Source: CAWVWD01 sp965662365
Lineage (GTDB): Bacteria > Bacteroidota > Bacteroidia > Chitinophagales > Saprospiraceae
Assembly (NCBI GenBank): GCA_965662365.1
Contig: CBFIHR010000064.1
Location: 1-25,657 of the forward strand
DNA length: 25,657 nt
Direction of reading: 5' to 3'
Made by a program: the position numbers and the translations under genes. The notes below the pieces were generated by a model. That model was not told the origin of the DNA, searched no databases, and was given only the letters and a program-made list of their open reading frames with translations. Shown here piece by piece: positions 1 through 8,008 of this stretch (positions are counted from its first letter, which is position 1; each line of letters begins with the position of its first letter).

Positions 1-418
1 CATATTCAGCATTCACTAAATCAAACCAATCTCTAAAAGTCATATCATATTTATTTTTATGATAATCTGTACAAATCCTTACAACTTCTAAAATCTTATT
101 TTTTTCTAATAAAGGAGTTATCTTTTTTAATAATTTGTCATCAATAATTTCTTTTGACTTACTTAGTTTATTTTGTTGTTCGTCTTTACTATCCTTTTCT
201 GTATCTTCTCCAAAAAAATGAATAACATTATTAAAAAAAGTCTTTAACATGTTGCTCTTGAATAGTATTACTCTATCATTATTCGATAAATAATTAACTT
301 TCAATATTACAATACCTGTTTTACTTTCTAATCTATTTTTGGGATTCGTACAATTTGATAATATCTCAACAGTCTCATTTAATAATGTTTTCTTTTCATC
401 AGCGTCAAGTTGAGTGAA
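1..418 (-). pseudogene. Unrecognised open frame, partial at left edge, 5' end apparently broken
   Basis: A minus-strand frame is open for 139 codons from about 418 to the left edge. It is lysine- and asparagine-rich, with plausible protein composition (segments read LDADEKKTLLNETVEIL and FRDWFDLVNAEY). I do not recognise a family. An in-frame TGA lies at 421-419, and a TAA lies a little further upstream in the same frame. The first in-frame ATG is at 250, deep inside the open stretch. The residues around the TGA (SPSFHQ, stop, FTQLDADEK) read as continuous protein, so a Trp-to-stop change is possible. It follows the nuclease-like gene on the same strand and shares its low G+C, so it may be a third gene of the restriction-modification remnant. 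Alternatives are a gene with a non-ATG start, or a frameshifted fragment. Confidence 0.4.
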
Positions 419-476
419 TCATTGGTGAAATGATGGAGAATTGATAATATTTCTACTGTCTTAATTAGAATTTGTG

Positions 477-983
477 CTAATAACCAATCAATATAATTCC
501 TCTTAAAGGAAGAGTCATTCTACTACTGATATATAAGGTTTCCAAAAATGTATATATTTTCATAAAATCATCAGTTCCTTTATACTCATTTCTAACTGCA
601 ATAACCAAGTATTCAACCCCAAACATCATGCAGGCTTGAAAAATATCTTTTAAGAATTGATTATTTCTATACGCTCTTCCGGCTTCAACTTCTATGACAA
701 TCTTTCCATCAGAACTTAAAGCATCAGCATCAAAATGTTTATCTATTCTATTATTTTGTCCATATAAAACAGGAACAGGAATTTTTTGGTTTTTGGCTTT
801 TCCTTTTTCTACATTATAACCTAACTTTTCTAAATGTGGTTTGAGAATCTTTAAAACTTCATCACTAATTAATGTATTTTCAGAAGCATCTATTTGGTCA
901 TAAACTTCTTCAAAACATTGGATTATATCATGAATTTCTTTGGTTAATCCAGTAGAACGTGGAAATAATTGATATCGAAGCAT
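477..983 (-). CDS. Putative PD-(D/E)XK-like restriction endonuclease (168 aa)
   Basis: A small soluble protein with no signal peptide or membrane segment. A possible nuclease core is visible: an acidic FDADAL segment (D85, D87), a strand DGKIVIEVE ending in E98-x-E100, then a basic and polar helix (AGRAYRNNQFLKDIFQA). The E-x-E instead of E-x-K recalls the BamHI type of active site. This assignment rests on fold-like spacing and on the adjacent cytosine methyltransferase, not on a confident family match. The ATG at 983 (MLRYQLFPRS) is preferred. The longer frame begins inside the methyltransferase gene and its first 33 residues do not look like protein sequence. It lies 40 bp downstream of the truncated methyltransferase on the same strand. 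If active, it would need a protecting methyltransferase elsewhere, so it may be inactive or have another role. Confidence 0.5.
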   Translation of the reverse strand: MLRYQLFPRSTGLTKEIHDIIQCFEEVYDQIDASENTLISDEVLKILKPHLEKLGYNVEKGKAKNQKIPVPVLYGQNNRIDKHFDADALSSDGKIVIEVEAGRAYRNNQFLKDIFQACMMFGVEYLVIAVRNEYKGTDDFMKIYTFLETLYISSRMTLPLRGIILIGY

Positions 984-1023
984 ATGTTTTTTTTTGAATA
1001 AAAAATAGATTTTTTGGTAACAA

Positions 1024-1419
1024 CTAATTATAAATATATTCCCAAGTATTACCATCATCATGTCCTTTAAGATTCGGTACATTTTCTAAAAATACATATT
1101 CAGGGTTGTGAGTATCTATAATTTTCATAATTAAATTAAAAAAATTCCCATTATTTGGGTCTTCAAGTCCATTTTGTTTGCCAGCTTTTGAAAAAGGTTG
1201 ACATGGGAAGCCAGCACATATTATATCATGTTTAGGAATTGTACTTATGTCGATCAAGTTTATGTCACCATGACAATCAATCCCATGATTAACTTTATAC
1301 AATTCACGTAAATCTGTGTTGATTTCACTTGCAAAAACACATTCATGTCCTAAAGCATTTAACGCAAGGTGAAATCCACCAAGTCCCGCAAATAAATCTA
1401 TGAATTTTAATTTTTTCAT
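1024..1419 (-). pseudogene. DNA (cytosine-5-) methyltransferase, N-terminal half only
   Basis: The 131 residues from the ATG at 1419 contain the first half of a C5 methyltransferase. SAM-binding motif I is DLFAGLGGFH (residues 8-17) and motif II is around ASEIN (30-34). The catalytic loop GFPCQPFS carries the nucleophile Cys73, and motif VI ENVPNL is at 112-117. The frame stops at TAG just after GNTWEYIYN, where family members continue for roughly 200 residues with motif VIII, the target-recognition domain and motifs IX-X. Downstream sequence in the other frames does not resume this family before the next gene begins at 983, so this looks like a deletion, not a simple frameshift. A TTG at 1422 could extend it by one residue. 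Base composition is A+T-rich like its downstream neighbours and unlike the genes to the right, which suggests a transferred locus. DNA-methylating activity is not expected. Confidence 0.8.
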
Positions 1420-1506
1420 CAAAAAGAGTAATTTAAACCTTGTTTACTATATCTACACAATATATATAATATTCTATATTAAAAAGTATGATTTTTCTGA
1501 CAATAA

Positions 1507-1544
1507 AAAAAATGCTACCGCAAAAACTTACGATAGCATTTTTT
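1507..1544 (-). terminator. Intrinsic terminator of the PLD-domain gene
   Basis: Read on the minus strand, a stem of about nine pairs (TGCTATCGT against GCGGTAGCA, with G-U pairs) closes an 8-nt loop and is followed by a run of eight T. It is also flanked by A-runs, so the palindrome can act in either direction. It lies 40-75 bp after the stop codon at 1583 and separates this gene from the methyltransferase remnant. Confidence 0.8.
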
Positions 1545-1582
1545 ATTCGTTCTAAACGAAGTCTCTACTTCATTTATATATT

Positions 1583-3757
1583 TTACATTTTTACAATTTT
1601 CTCAAAAGTCAAAATTCCATTTACATTAAACGTAACAAAATAGATTCCTTTTGTCAAGTTTGTTGCATTGATTTGGTGTGTTGTCTGACCTTGTATTCCG
1701 TTTAAATTTTCTGTGTAAACTGTTTTTCCTGTTGCATCAATAATCGAAATAGTGGTTTCGTTCACTGTTTCGCTATCAATCGTCAAGTTAATCGTTTCTT
1801 GCACAGGATTCGGGAAAATTGCAGTTTCAAAACCTTGAATTTCACGAACGGTTTTCGTTCCTGTAGTTTGTCCTAACCAGCGTGCATTAAACTCTTGTGC
1901 AAAAATATTGGCTATTGCCGCATCGTGAATGATGAGTGTATTTTCATCATTTGATGTTTCGGCAGCACTCGACCAGTTGTGTGAACCGGTTACGACGATT
2001 GGATCAGAGTTTGGATCGGCTTCATCAATGATGGCATATTTATGATGAATTGAACCAGACGCCGGATGATCTTTCATTTGAATACCAGCTTGTTGAAGTG
2101 TTGCAAATTCGCCACCTGTATCGTTGATATTTTCAATCATTCCACGAACTTGAACACCAGCATTATGAGCATTAATAATGTCATCACGTAAATCGTTACG
2201 TGTAAAGGTCAAAATGGCAAACTCTAAATCGGCATCTGCCGTTTGTAAAGCCGCCGAAATTGCTGCTGTTGTTCCATCTGAAGGTGAAAAATACAATTCC
2301 ATCGGAATCCCGTCAATTAAGAATTTTTTAGGGGTATTATTCTCTTTTAAGTCACCGAATTTTGCTCCAAAAATACCAGGATTTGGGCCACTACTGCCCC
2401 ACATTTCTTCAAACTCTAAAGTGTACGCACGAGCCAAAGATTGATCTTGAATAAACAAAACATTGTTAAAATCGTCCGCAATATTTTGCTGCGTAAAGTT
2501 CATTGATCCCATGATGACTTCTGCCTCATCTGCGTTGTCTCTGTCAATCACAATGAATTTATTGTGCATCAACGCACTACCGTTTCCACCTAAAACTGGA
2601 AACAATGGAATAACATTTTGTAAGGCTAAGTTTGCTGTTGCGTTTGCTTTGATATAACGAACCGTCACCCCACGATTGACCGCATCATTCAATGCAACGA
2701 CAATTGGGTCACGGTTGATATTATACGCACACATATCAATCGTCGTTTGTGCTTGACTAATTTTGTAAATGATTTTTCCTTCTAACGCTGCTGGCGTTGC
2801 ATGATTTGCACTATCAATCGTTGCGATTGAATTATCAACGACACCGTTAAAGTGAATATCGATTTTTCCGCTTGAAGTCGAAACAGTTGCATATGCTTCG
2901 ACGGTTGATGTCGCATCTGCATTTCCATCATTTGAAATTGCTTGTGCGTAATAAATAGTTCCTGGTGTCAAGCCAGTTAATGTTGCGGTATGTGTGGTCG
3001 TCGAACCGCCCAAATCTACTGTTTGATTCAAATTATTGGCGTCTGTTCCGTAAATGATTTTGGTAGAACCAGCCACATTAGTATTCCAAGTTAAGGTAAA
3101 ACTTGTCTGTGTGATGGCGGATTGCTCCGGTAAGGTTGTCAAATAAAAAGCCGATGCAATATCAATATCGTTGATGTCACGAGGTAATACTTGTGGATTG
3201 CCACTAAATTGTGAAGAGACTCCTGTCAAATTCACTGGTGTTAATGGAATCGTAGAACCGACCAACGGATGCCCCGAACGCAGGTAAATCTGTGAACTTT
3301 GGCCACCAGCAGTAAAGGATAAAGTACCATTTGTGAAAACGCCACCAGCATTATTGAAGGTTACGCTGTTGATTTTTACCAATTCTGCCTCGTTGGCTGA
3401 ACCTAACTGTGAAGGGGTCACGACTTGTGCTGCTGGTACAGGATTTCCAGTTGAATTGACATTTGATGCTGTTGTATTTGTGATTTGAATCAAACCATTG
3501 AACTCGCCCATTTCACCAGTTACGGTGACTTCATCTCCGATATTCCAGTTGTTAGTGACGGTCGGATCGTAAACAGGAATCCCTGCTGTGGCATCTTGTA
3601 GGTAACGAATTGGGCCTAAAGCACCATCGTTGATAACAATACCTGTTACGGTTAAAGTTTGACCTTGTGAATAGGTACGTGCGTCCGCAATATCATTTTG
3701 TGCGAATATCACGATTGCGAAAGCTAAAAATAATATTGTTGATACTAATTTTTTCAT
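1583..3757 (-). CDS. T9SS-secreted phospholipase D-superfamily protein with OB-like and FN3 domains (724 aa)
   Basis: The predicted role is an extracellular phosphodiesterase (nuclease or phospholipase). The start MKKLVSTILF at 3757 gives a clean signal peptide ending near FAQ (residue 20). The upstream in-frame extension from 3853 is repeat DNA and is rejected. Domain order: an OB-fold-like or DUF5689-like region (about 28-200, with RYLQDATAGIPVYD), a fibronectin type III domain (about 205-295), two PLD half-domains (about 300-630), and a T9SS type A sorting domain starting at FPNPVQETI (about 648-724). Both catalytic H-x-K-x4-D motifs are complete: H398/K400/D405 with GSMN downstream, and H571/K573/D578 with GSHN downstream. 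Two motifs in one chain match the usual single-chain PLD active site. It lies 110 bp downstream of the TonB-dependent receptor gene on the same strand, so uptake of its products by that receptor is plausible. Substrate (DNA, RNA or phospholipid) cannot be read from sequence. Confidence 0.9.
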   Translation of the reverse strand: MKKLVSTILFLAFAIVIFAQNDIADARTYSQGQTLTVTGIVINDGALGPIRYLQDATAGIPVYDPTVTNNWNIGDEVTVTGEMGEFNGLIQITNTTASNVNSTGNPVPAAQVVTPSQLGSANEAELVKINSVTFNNAGGVFTNGTLSFTAGGQSSQIYLRSGHPLVGSTIPLTPVNLTGVSSQFSGNPQVLPRDINDIDIASAFYLTTLPEQSAITQTSFTLTWNTNVAGSTKIIYGTDANNLNQTVDLGGSTTTHTATLTGLTPGTIYYAQAISNDGNADATSTVEAYATVSTSSGKIDIHFNGVVDNSIATIDSANHATPAALEGKIIYKISQAQTTIDMCAYNINRDPIVVALNDAVNRGVTVRYIKANATANLALQNVIPLFPVLGGNGSALMHNKFIVIDRDNADEAEVIMGSMNFTQQNIADDFNNVLFIQDQSLARAYTLEFEEMWGSSGPNPGIFGAKFGDLKENNTPKKFLIDGIPMELYFSPSDGTTAAISAALQTADADLEFAILTFTRNDLRDDIINAHNAGVQVRGMIENINDTGGEFATLQQAGIQMKDHPASGSIHHKYAIIDEADPNSDPIVVTGSHNWSSAAETSNDENTLIIHDAAIANIFAQEFNARWLGQTTGTKTVREIQGFETAIFPNPVQETINLTIDSETVNETTISIIDATGKTVYTENLNGIQGQTTHQINATNLTKGIYFVTFNVNGILTFEKIVKM

Positions 3758-3766
3758 TTTTTTTGT

Positions 3767-3859
3767 TTGAATGTTCAAATGTTTGAATGTTCGAGTGTTG
3801 TCCAATATTTGAATCACCGAGTAATCGGGACAAGCATTTAAACACTCGAACATTTAAAC
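3767..3859. repeat. Intergenic hairpin with tandem TTTGAATGTTC units
   Basis: Arms at 3781-3799 and 3841-3859 are inverted repeats matching at 18 of 19 positions. The 41-nt loop contains further small pairings: CCGA/TCGG, and TTGTCC/GGACAA at its base. The unit TTTGAATGTTC occurs twice in tandem at 3767-3777 and 3782-3792. The element fills the gap between the receptor stop and the PLD-gene ATG, so it would lie in the PLD gene's leader if the two are co-transcribed. It could also attenuate read-through. It looks like a dispersed intergenic repeat, but no second copy of the whole structure is in this window. Confidence 0.65.
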
Positions 3860-3867
3860 AATTCAAC

Positions 3868-6645
3868 TTAAAAAGTAAACTGAATACTGGTATTCCAACG
3901 AATCCCTTGACCTAAGAAAACAGACGCTGATTGAGCGTCAAAGCCTTCTGACGGAATAGGGTTGAAGGTGTCGTTATTTCGTGCATCCGCAATGTAAGTC
4001 GCATCCAATAAGTTCAAAATATTGAAACGAATTCCTGTACGGACTCCTTTGATTTTGAAATTATAACCTGTATGAAGGTCAACCAAGGTGTAATTTGGCA
4101 TTCTCCATGAGTCCCGTCCTGCATTGTCACCGTTTAAGCTTTCAGGTGTAAAACTCGCATAGTTTTTAGCAAAATAAGTTGAACGAACTTTGAAATATAA
4201 CCCTTTTATCGGCTCGTAGCGAACCATTGCACCTAACTGGATTTGTGCCGCATCTCCGACGTGAACGCCTGTTGGATCGAAGGCATAAACACTACCATCA
4301 TTTAATAGAACAGAGTCCGAAGAGTTCCAAATCCAATCGCCAATCGAAGCAATACCTTCCACTCTTAGCTCATCTGAAATCTTGTACACAAATTCAGCTT
4401 CGAAACCAGCGTGACGTGCTGCCAAACCTTGAATATTAACAGGGATTCTATCCGATTCAGGATCGGCAGGATCTTCTGCTTCTGTTGGTAACCTATCCAA
4501 AGGTCGGTTTTGCCAATTGGTATAATAAGCGTTTAAATTTGTTGTAAATACAGGACTTTTATAAGTGTAACCCATTTCGTAAGAAGTAACAATTTCATTT
4601 TTCGCATCGCTGATGACAATCGCATCTTGATAGTCAATTGTTCCATCTTGATTCAATTCTGGTGCGTTGATATTCCGTTGAATAACGTTACGATAACGTG
4701 TCGGACGAGATAGATAGCCAACATTTACAAACAAACTATTGCTTTTGTTAAAGCGATAAACGGCACCGGTTTTAATTGTAAAACTTGGACGAATCAACCA
4801 GTCAATTCTAAAGTTTTCTGCTTCTGGTGAACTCAACGTATAAGTTTGGTCACCATAACTAATTGTATCGATCGCACTAACTCTTAATGTTGTATCACTC
4901 AATCGGATTAATTTATGCTTCATAAAGTCCTCGTAAGCATAAGCTGTTACTGCGGTTGATACGTTAACGAAAGCAGACACTTTATCTTTGTCATATTCTG
5001 CCATTCCGAAGAGACCGCCCCAGCGAACGTATCCTCTATAATTGTATTCCATCGCATCGCCAACACGGATTTTCTCACCTGCATTGCGACGATAATCTCT
5101 CAAGACGGGTAAAGTTGCATTAGCGGAGCTGGTGCTATTATTCAAAAAGTCACCACCATACAAATCGTAAGGTGTTCTCAAATGTTCACCGACATAATCT
5201 CTTAAATCAATTCCGCCCGAAAAAGTCCAGTTATCGTCCATTGTAAACTCTGCGGTCGAAAGCAAACCATACCAGAAGTGATTATTAACACTTGCACGAA
5301 GATAGTTTTCGGATAAACCTTCCTCTTTGAAAATAGAAGATGTTGTGTTAATTTCATACGCAGCATCTAAATCAATCAAATTGTCTTCTGCTCTGCGAGC
5401 TCTTGTTGCCGAACCTATGGGAGCCGTTCCACCACCATTTCCAATAGAAACATAAGCTACGTTGGATAAGAAAAAGCGTTCTCCACCTTTCCAGGAGTGA
5501 CGTAAACTCAACTGTGGCTTATGGTAATAATTAATTCGTGTATTGACGACTTCACCATTGAAATAACCAGCATTGGAGTTGTATTTACGACCCTGATCCA
5601 AGATTACATCATTATCTACCAAATCATTAAGGTGTTCTTGACTGATACCTACTTCTTTGGCATAAGTTGTATCAAAAGCGGCAACGGTAGTCGGGAAAGG
5701 TCGTTGTCCGTGAGACTGAGGCGCTCCAAAACCAGAAAAAGTGATTAAGTGATTTCCAATTTCTTTATCAATACGTAGATAATAAAAATAACCTTGTGTA
5801 AAATTGGCATCTACCCAGCCGTTACCTTGTTTGTAAGAACCAGCCGCCGAAAATCCCCAGCCATTATCCAAACGCCCCGAGGTATAACCTACCGTCGAAC
5901 GCAAGAATCCATCATTTCCAACTTCTTGACGAAAACGAGTTTGGCGACGGGAGTCGATTCCACGAGTCAAGATATTAATCGTTCCACCGACTGATGGAAT
6001 GGCTAACTTTGACGCACCTAATCCCCGTTGAACTTGCATCGATTTTGTTACCAAGTCTAAACCAAACCAGTTGGACCAATAAACCCAACCGTTTTCCATA
6101 TCATTGACAGGAATACCGTCTAACATCACGGCAATATTACGTTGATCAAAACCACGAATGGAAACTCTCGCATCTCCATCGCCACCACCTTGATTAGTGG
6201 CATAAGCACCTGGTGTTGAGTTTAAAACCATTGGCAAATCTTGTGAAGCTAATTCTTCATTTAGTCTTGCGGTCGGAATACTTGAAAACGCAACAGGTGT
6301 TTTTCTTGAAATTGCTTGGTCACTGACGACTTCTATCGTTTGCATATCAATAGCACTTCCACCCATTGAGACGTTTAACTCGATAGGCTCTTTCGCTACA
6401 TCAATCGTCTTTAAAACATCTTCAAAACCAATGTAAGAGAACTTGATTTCGTAAGTGCCAGGACTTAAATTTAATTTATAGTAACCATCAATATCTGTAT
6501 TTGTCCCAACTGTTCCAATAATGATGTTTACACCAATGAGCGGCTCATTAGTTTCACCATCGGTCACTTGACCTTTGATTGTTGTTTGTGCAGTACTGAT
6601 AATTGAAAGAAAAAGGAAAGTAATTAAAAAGCTTAAATGCTTCAT
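3868..6645 (-). CDS. TonB-dependent outer-membrane receptor (925 aa)
   Basis: An energy-coupled outer-membrane transporter. The signal peptide is MKHLSFLITFLFLSIISTAQ. A carboxypeptidase-regulatory-like domain follows (about 21-105: TTIKGQVTDGETNEPLIGVN and SYIGFEDV), typical of Bacteroidota receptors. Then come a plug domain (about 110-225, with VSIRGFDQRN, MLDGIPVND and PSVGGTINILTRG) and a long beta-barrel ending in an aromatic C-terminus, IQFTF. The length suits the family, and no SusD partner is adjacent, so a polysaccharide-utilisation role is not indicated. It sits between two genes for T9SS-secreted proteins, one a PLD-type phosphodiesterase, which suggests import of a product released by them. 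The ligand is unknown. The 195-bp upstream gap is occupied by a pair of 37-nt inverted repeats, and I see no convincing promoter box of its own there. Confidence 0.93.
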   Translation of the reverse strand: MKHLSFLITFLFLSIISTAQTTIKGQVTDGETNEPLIGVNIIIGTVGTNTDIDGYYKLNLSPGTYEIKFSYIGFEDVLKTIDVAKEPIELNVSMGGSAIDMQTIEVVSDQAISRKTPVAFSSIPTARLNEELASQDLPMVLNSTPGAYATNQGGGDGDARVSIRGFDQRNIAVMLDGIPVNDMENGWVYWSNWFGLDLVTKSMQVQRGLGASKLAIPSVGGTINILTRGIDSRRQTRFRQEVGNDGFLRSTVGYTSGRLDNGWGFSAAGSYKQGNGWVDANFTQGYFYYLRIDKEIGNHLITFSGFGAPQSHGQRPFPTTVAAFDTTYAKEVGISQEHLNDLVDNDVILDQGRKYNSNAGYFNGEVVNTRINYYHKPQLSLRHSWKGGERFFLSNVAYVSIGNGGGTAPIGSATRARRAEDNLIDLDAAYEINTTSSIFKEEGLSENYLRASVNNHFWYGLLSTAEFTMDDNWTFSGGIDLRDYVGEHLRTPYDLYGGDFLNNSTSSANATLPVLRDYRRNAGEKIRVGDAMEYNYRGYVRWGGLFGMAEYDKDKVSAFVNVSTAVTAYAYEDFMKHKLIRLSDTTLRVSAIDTISYGDQTYTLSSPEAENFRIDWLIRPSFTIKTGAVYRFNKSNSLFVNVGYLSRPTRYRNVIQRNINAPELNQDGTIDYQDAIVISDAKNEIVTSYEMGYTYKSPVFTTNLNAYYTNWQNRPLDRLPTEAEDPADPESDRIPVNIQGLAARHAGFEAEFVYKISDELRVEGIASIGDWIWNSSDSVLLNDGSVYAFDPTGVHVGDAAQIQLGAMVRYEPIKGLYFKVRSTYFAKNYASFTPESLNGDNAGRDSWRMPNYTLVDLHTGYNFKIKGVRTGIRFNILNLLDATYIADARNNDTFNPIPSEGFDAQSASVFLGQGIRWNTSIQFTF

Positions 6646-6658
6646 GTTTTATAGTGTG

Positions 6659-6831
6659 ACCTCATCCCTAACCCTTCTCCTTTAGGAGAAGGGAATAACA
6701 CTCGAATTTTTAAGTTTATCAAGTTTCATTTAAAACCTCTCGAAAAAGAAAAGTCAAATTTCGACTTTACAAAGTTTTATGAAGTTGAGATTTGTTCCCT
6801 TCTCCTTCAGGAGAAGGGTTAGGGATGAGGT
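6659..6831. repeat. Pair of 37-nt inverted repeats, each with an internal hairpin
   Basis: The left arm (6659-6695) and the right arm (6795-6831) are reverse complements at 35 of 37 positions, separated by 99 bp. Each arm contains its own 9-11-bp hairpin (CCTTCTCC against GGAGAAGG), followed on the outer side by TTAGGGATGAGG or its complement. The two mismatches fall in the hairpin loops. The spacer contains another short palindrome, AAAGTC/GACTTT. There is no open frame and no clear target-site duplication. This resembles REP/BIME or a small non-autonomous element between the lamin-tail and receptor genes. Confidence 0.8.
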
Positions 6832-6840
6832 AAAAAAATA

Positions 6841-7908
6841 CTAATCAACCAATAATTTTTGAACCGCTACACTATCATTATCAAAATAAATTTTAACGAT
6901 GTGTAGGCCTCTATTCGTTGAATTTAAGTTGATATTTGCTCTTTCTGTCGTGAAAGAAGCATTGTTGTAAATCATTTGTCCAACCATATTATAGACTTCA
7001 ACTCTGTTGATGCGTTCTGCAGCTTCAACGGTGAAAGCACCAGAAGTTGGATTTGGATAAACACTAAAATCAACGATGTTGATAGGTTGTGTATTGGTAA
7101 AGTTAGGATCACAAGAACAGTCGTGCTGATCGTCTAAGACCGTGAATGTATTTTTAGAATAAATTTCCCAATTGCTGTAAGCTAAAGTATCGCCTAATTG
7201 AGAAACTAATGCCCCTGTTCCTTTTTCAATGTATGGCTTACGCACCAAGGTTTTATCTTTTGTCAACCAAAGACCTGTTCCATTAGTCCAAGCATCTCCC
7301 GGATCTTCACCGATTACACCGATTACGTCAATAATATTGCTACCATCATTTGCTACTGTCGTTCCGCTGATTAAAGCGACGGCATCATTTCCATTAAAAT
7401 ACATGGCATTATTGGTATTATAAACAGGACACAAGAACACATCTCCACGACCTTCTAAGTCTAAGAAATCATTATAAACTGTTCCGTATAAGTGCAAGCC
7501 ATTCGCATCATATTGAACACAGTTAAAAATATTTCCAGCACTATCTAAAATTGGCTGACCGCTTACCGCATCAAAACAAGTATCGTATAACTGATAACCA
7601 TTCCAAACTGGTGTTTCGAAACCAGTTCCTGTAGAGTCTCTTTTATCAATAACGATTACATAATTGCCATAAGGCTGAATCATATCCGCTGGTAATTGAA
7701 CTCCTCTAAATTGTGTTTCTCCATTCGAGAAACGACCAACTGAATAGCCTGATAAGTCAATTGCATTGGCAGTCGGATTGTATAATTCTAATGCACGGTT
7801 GTTTCCGTAACCTTCTACGTAAGCGGAAATAAATAATTCGCTACAGTTTTGAGCGTTGATTGTTGCAAAAGCGAAAATTGCTAATGCAGATAGTAAAAAT
7901 TTTTTCAT
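6841..7908 (-). CDS. T9SS-secreted lamin tail domain protein (355 aa)
   Basis: A predicted secreted or cell-surface protein without a visible enzymatic motif. The signal peptide is MKKFLLSALAIFAFATINAQ. A lamin tail domain (LTD) follows, recognisable from ELFISAYVEGYGNNRALELY, NPTANAIDLSGYSV and the later GNYVIVIDK. The C-terminus is a T9SS type A sorting domain beginning at FSVYPNPTSGAFTVE and ending GLHIVKIYF...VQKLLVD. LTDs are common in bacterial extracellular nucleases and surface proteins of this phylum, where they are thought to mediate binding. It is first of three same-strand genes (this one, the receptor, the PLD protein) and may help capture the substrate. A TAnnTTTG box upstream (8016-8009) would place the twin hairpins at 7929-7992 within its mRNA leader. 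Confidence 0.88.
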   Translation of the reverse strand: MKKFLLSALAIFAFATINAQNCSELFISAYVEGYGNNRALELYNPTANAIDLSGYSVGRFSNGETQFRGVQLPADMIQPYGNYVIVIDKRDSTGTGFETPVWNGYQLYDTCFDAVSGQPILDSAGNIFNCVQYDANGLHLYGTVYNDFLDLEGRGDVFLCPVYNTNNAMYFNGNDAVALISGTTVANDGSNIIDVIGVIGEDPGDAWTNGTGLWLTKDKTLVRKPYIEKGTGALVSQLGDTLAYSNWEIYSKNTFTVLDDQHDCSCDPNFTNTQPINIVDFSVYPNPTSGAFTVEAAERINRVEVYNMVGQMIYNNASFTTERANINLNSTNRGLHIVKIYFDNDSVAVQKLLVD

Positions 7909-7924
7909 TTGTAAATGTCTTGAT

Positions 7925-7998
7925 GTACCATCACTCTCCAGAGTGATGCGAAACCATTAATAATATTTTGATAGACCATTCTGGAGAATGGTGATACG
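7925..7998. repeat. Twin covarying hairpins forming a larger inverted repeat
   Basis: Hairpin 1 (7929-7948) is CATCACTC-TCCA-GAGTGATG. Hairpin 2 (7975-7992) is ACCATTC-TGGA-GAATGGT. The two loops are complementary to each other. The whole of hairpin 1 also aligns with the reverse complement of hairpin 2, so the unit is a nested inverted repeat. Where the two copies differ inside the stems, the changes are paired (T-A to C-G and C-G to T-A), so both stems stay intact. It lies between the divergent lamin-tail and ABC-transporter genes, within the likely leader of the former. Confidence 0.75.
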
Positions 7999-8008
7999 TA
8001 ATTTACCG

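Noticed and set aside
981..1023. Simple frameshift explaining the short methyltransferase, or a natural two-subunit C5 enzyme
   Set aside because: No frame after 1024 resumes C5 methyltransferase motifs before the next gene, and the following protein lacks motifs IX-X or an obvious target-recognition domain.
477..1082. Nuclease-like gene extended upstream to 1082, overlapping the methyltransferase
   Set aside because: The first 33 residues come from an alternative frame of the methyltransferase and A/T-rich spacer; the ATG at 983 begins the protein-like sequence.
1583..3853. Longer start for the PLD-domain gene at 3853
   Set aside because: The extra 32 residues are translated from the intergenic hairpin repeat and would precede a perfect signal peptide beginning at the ATG at 3757.
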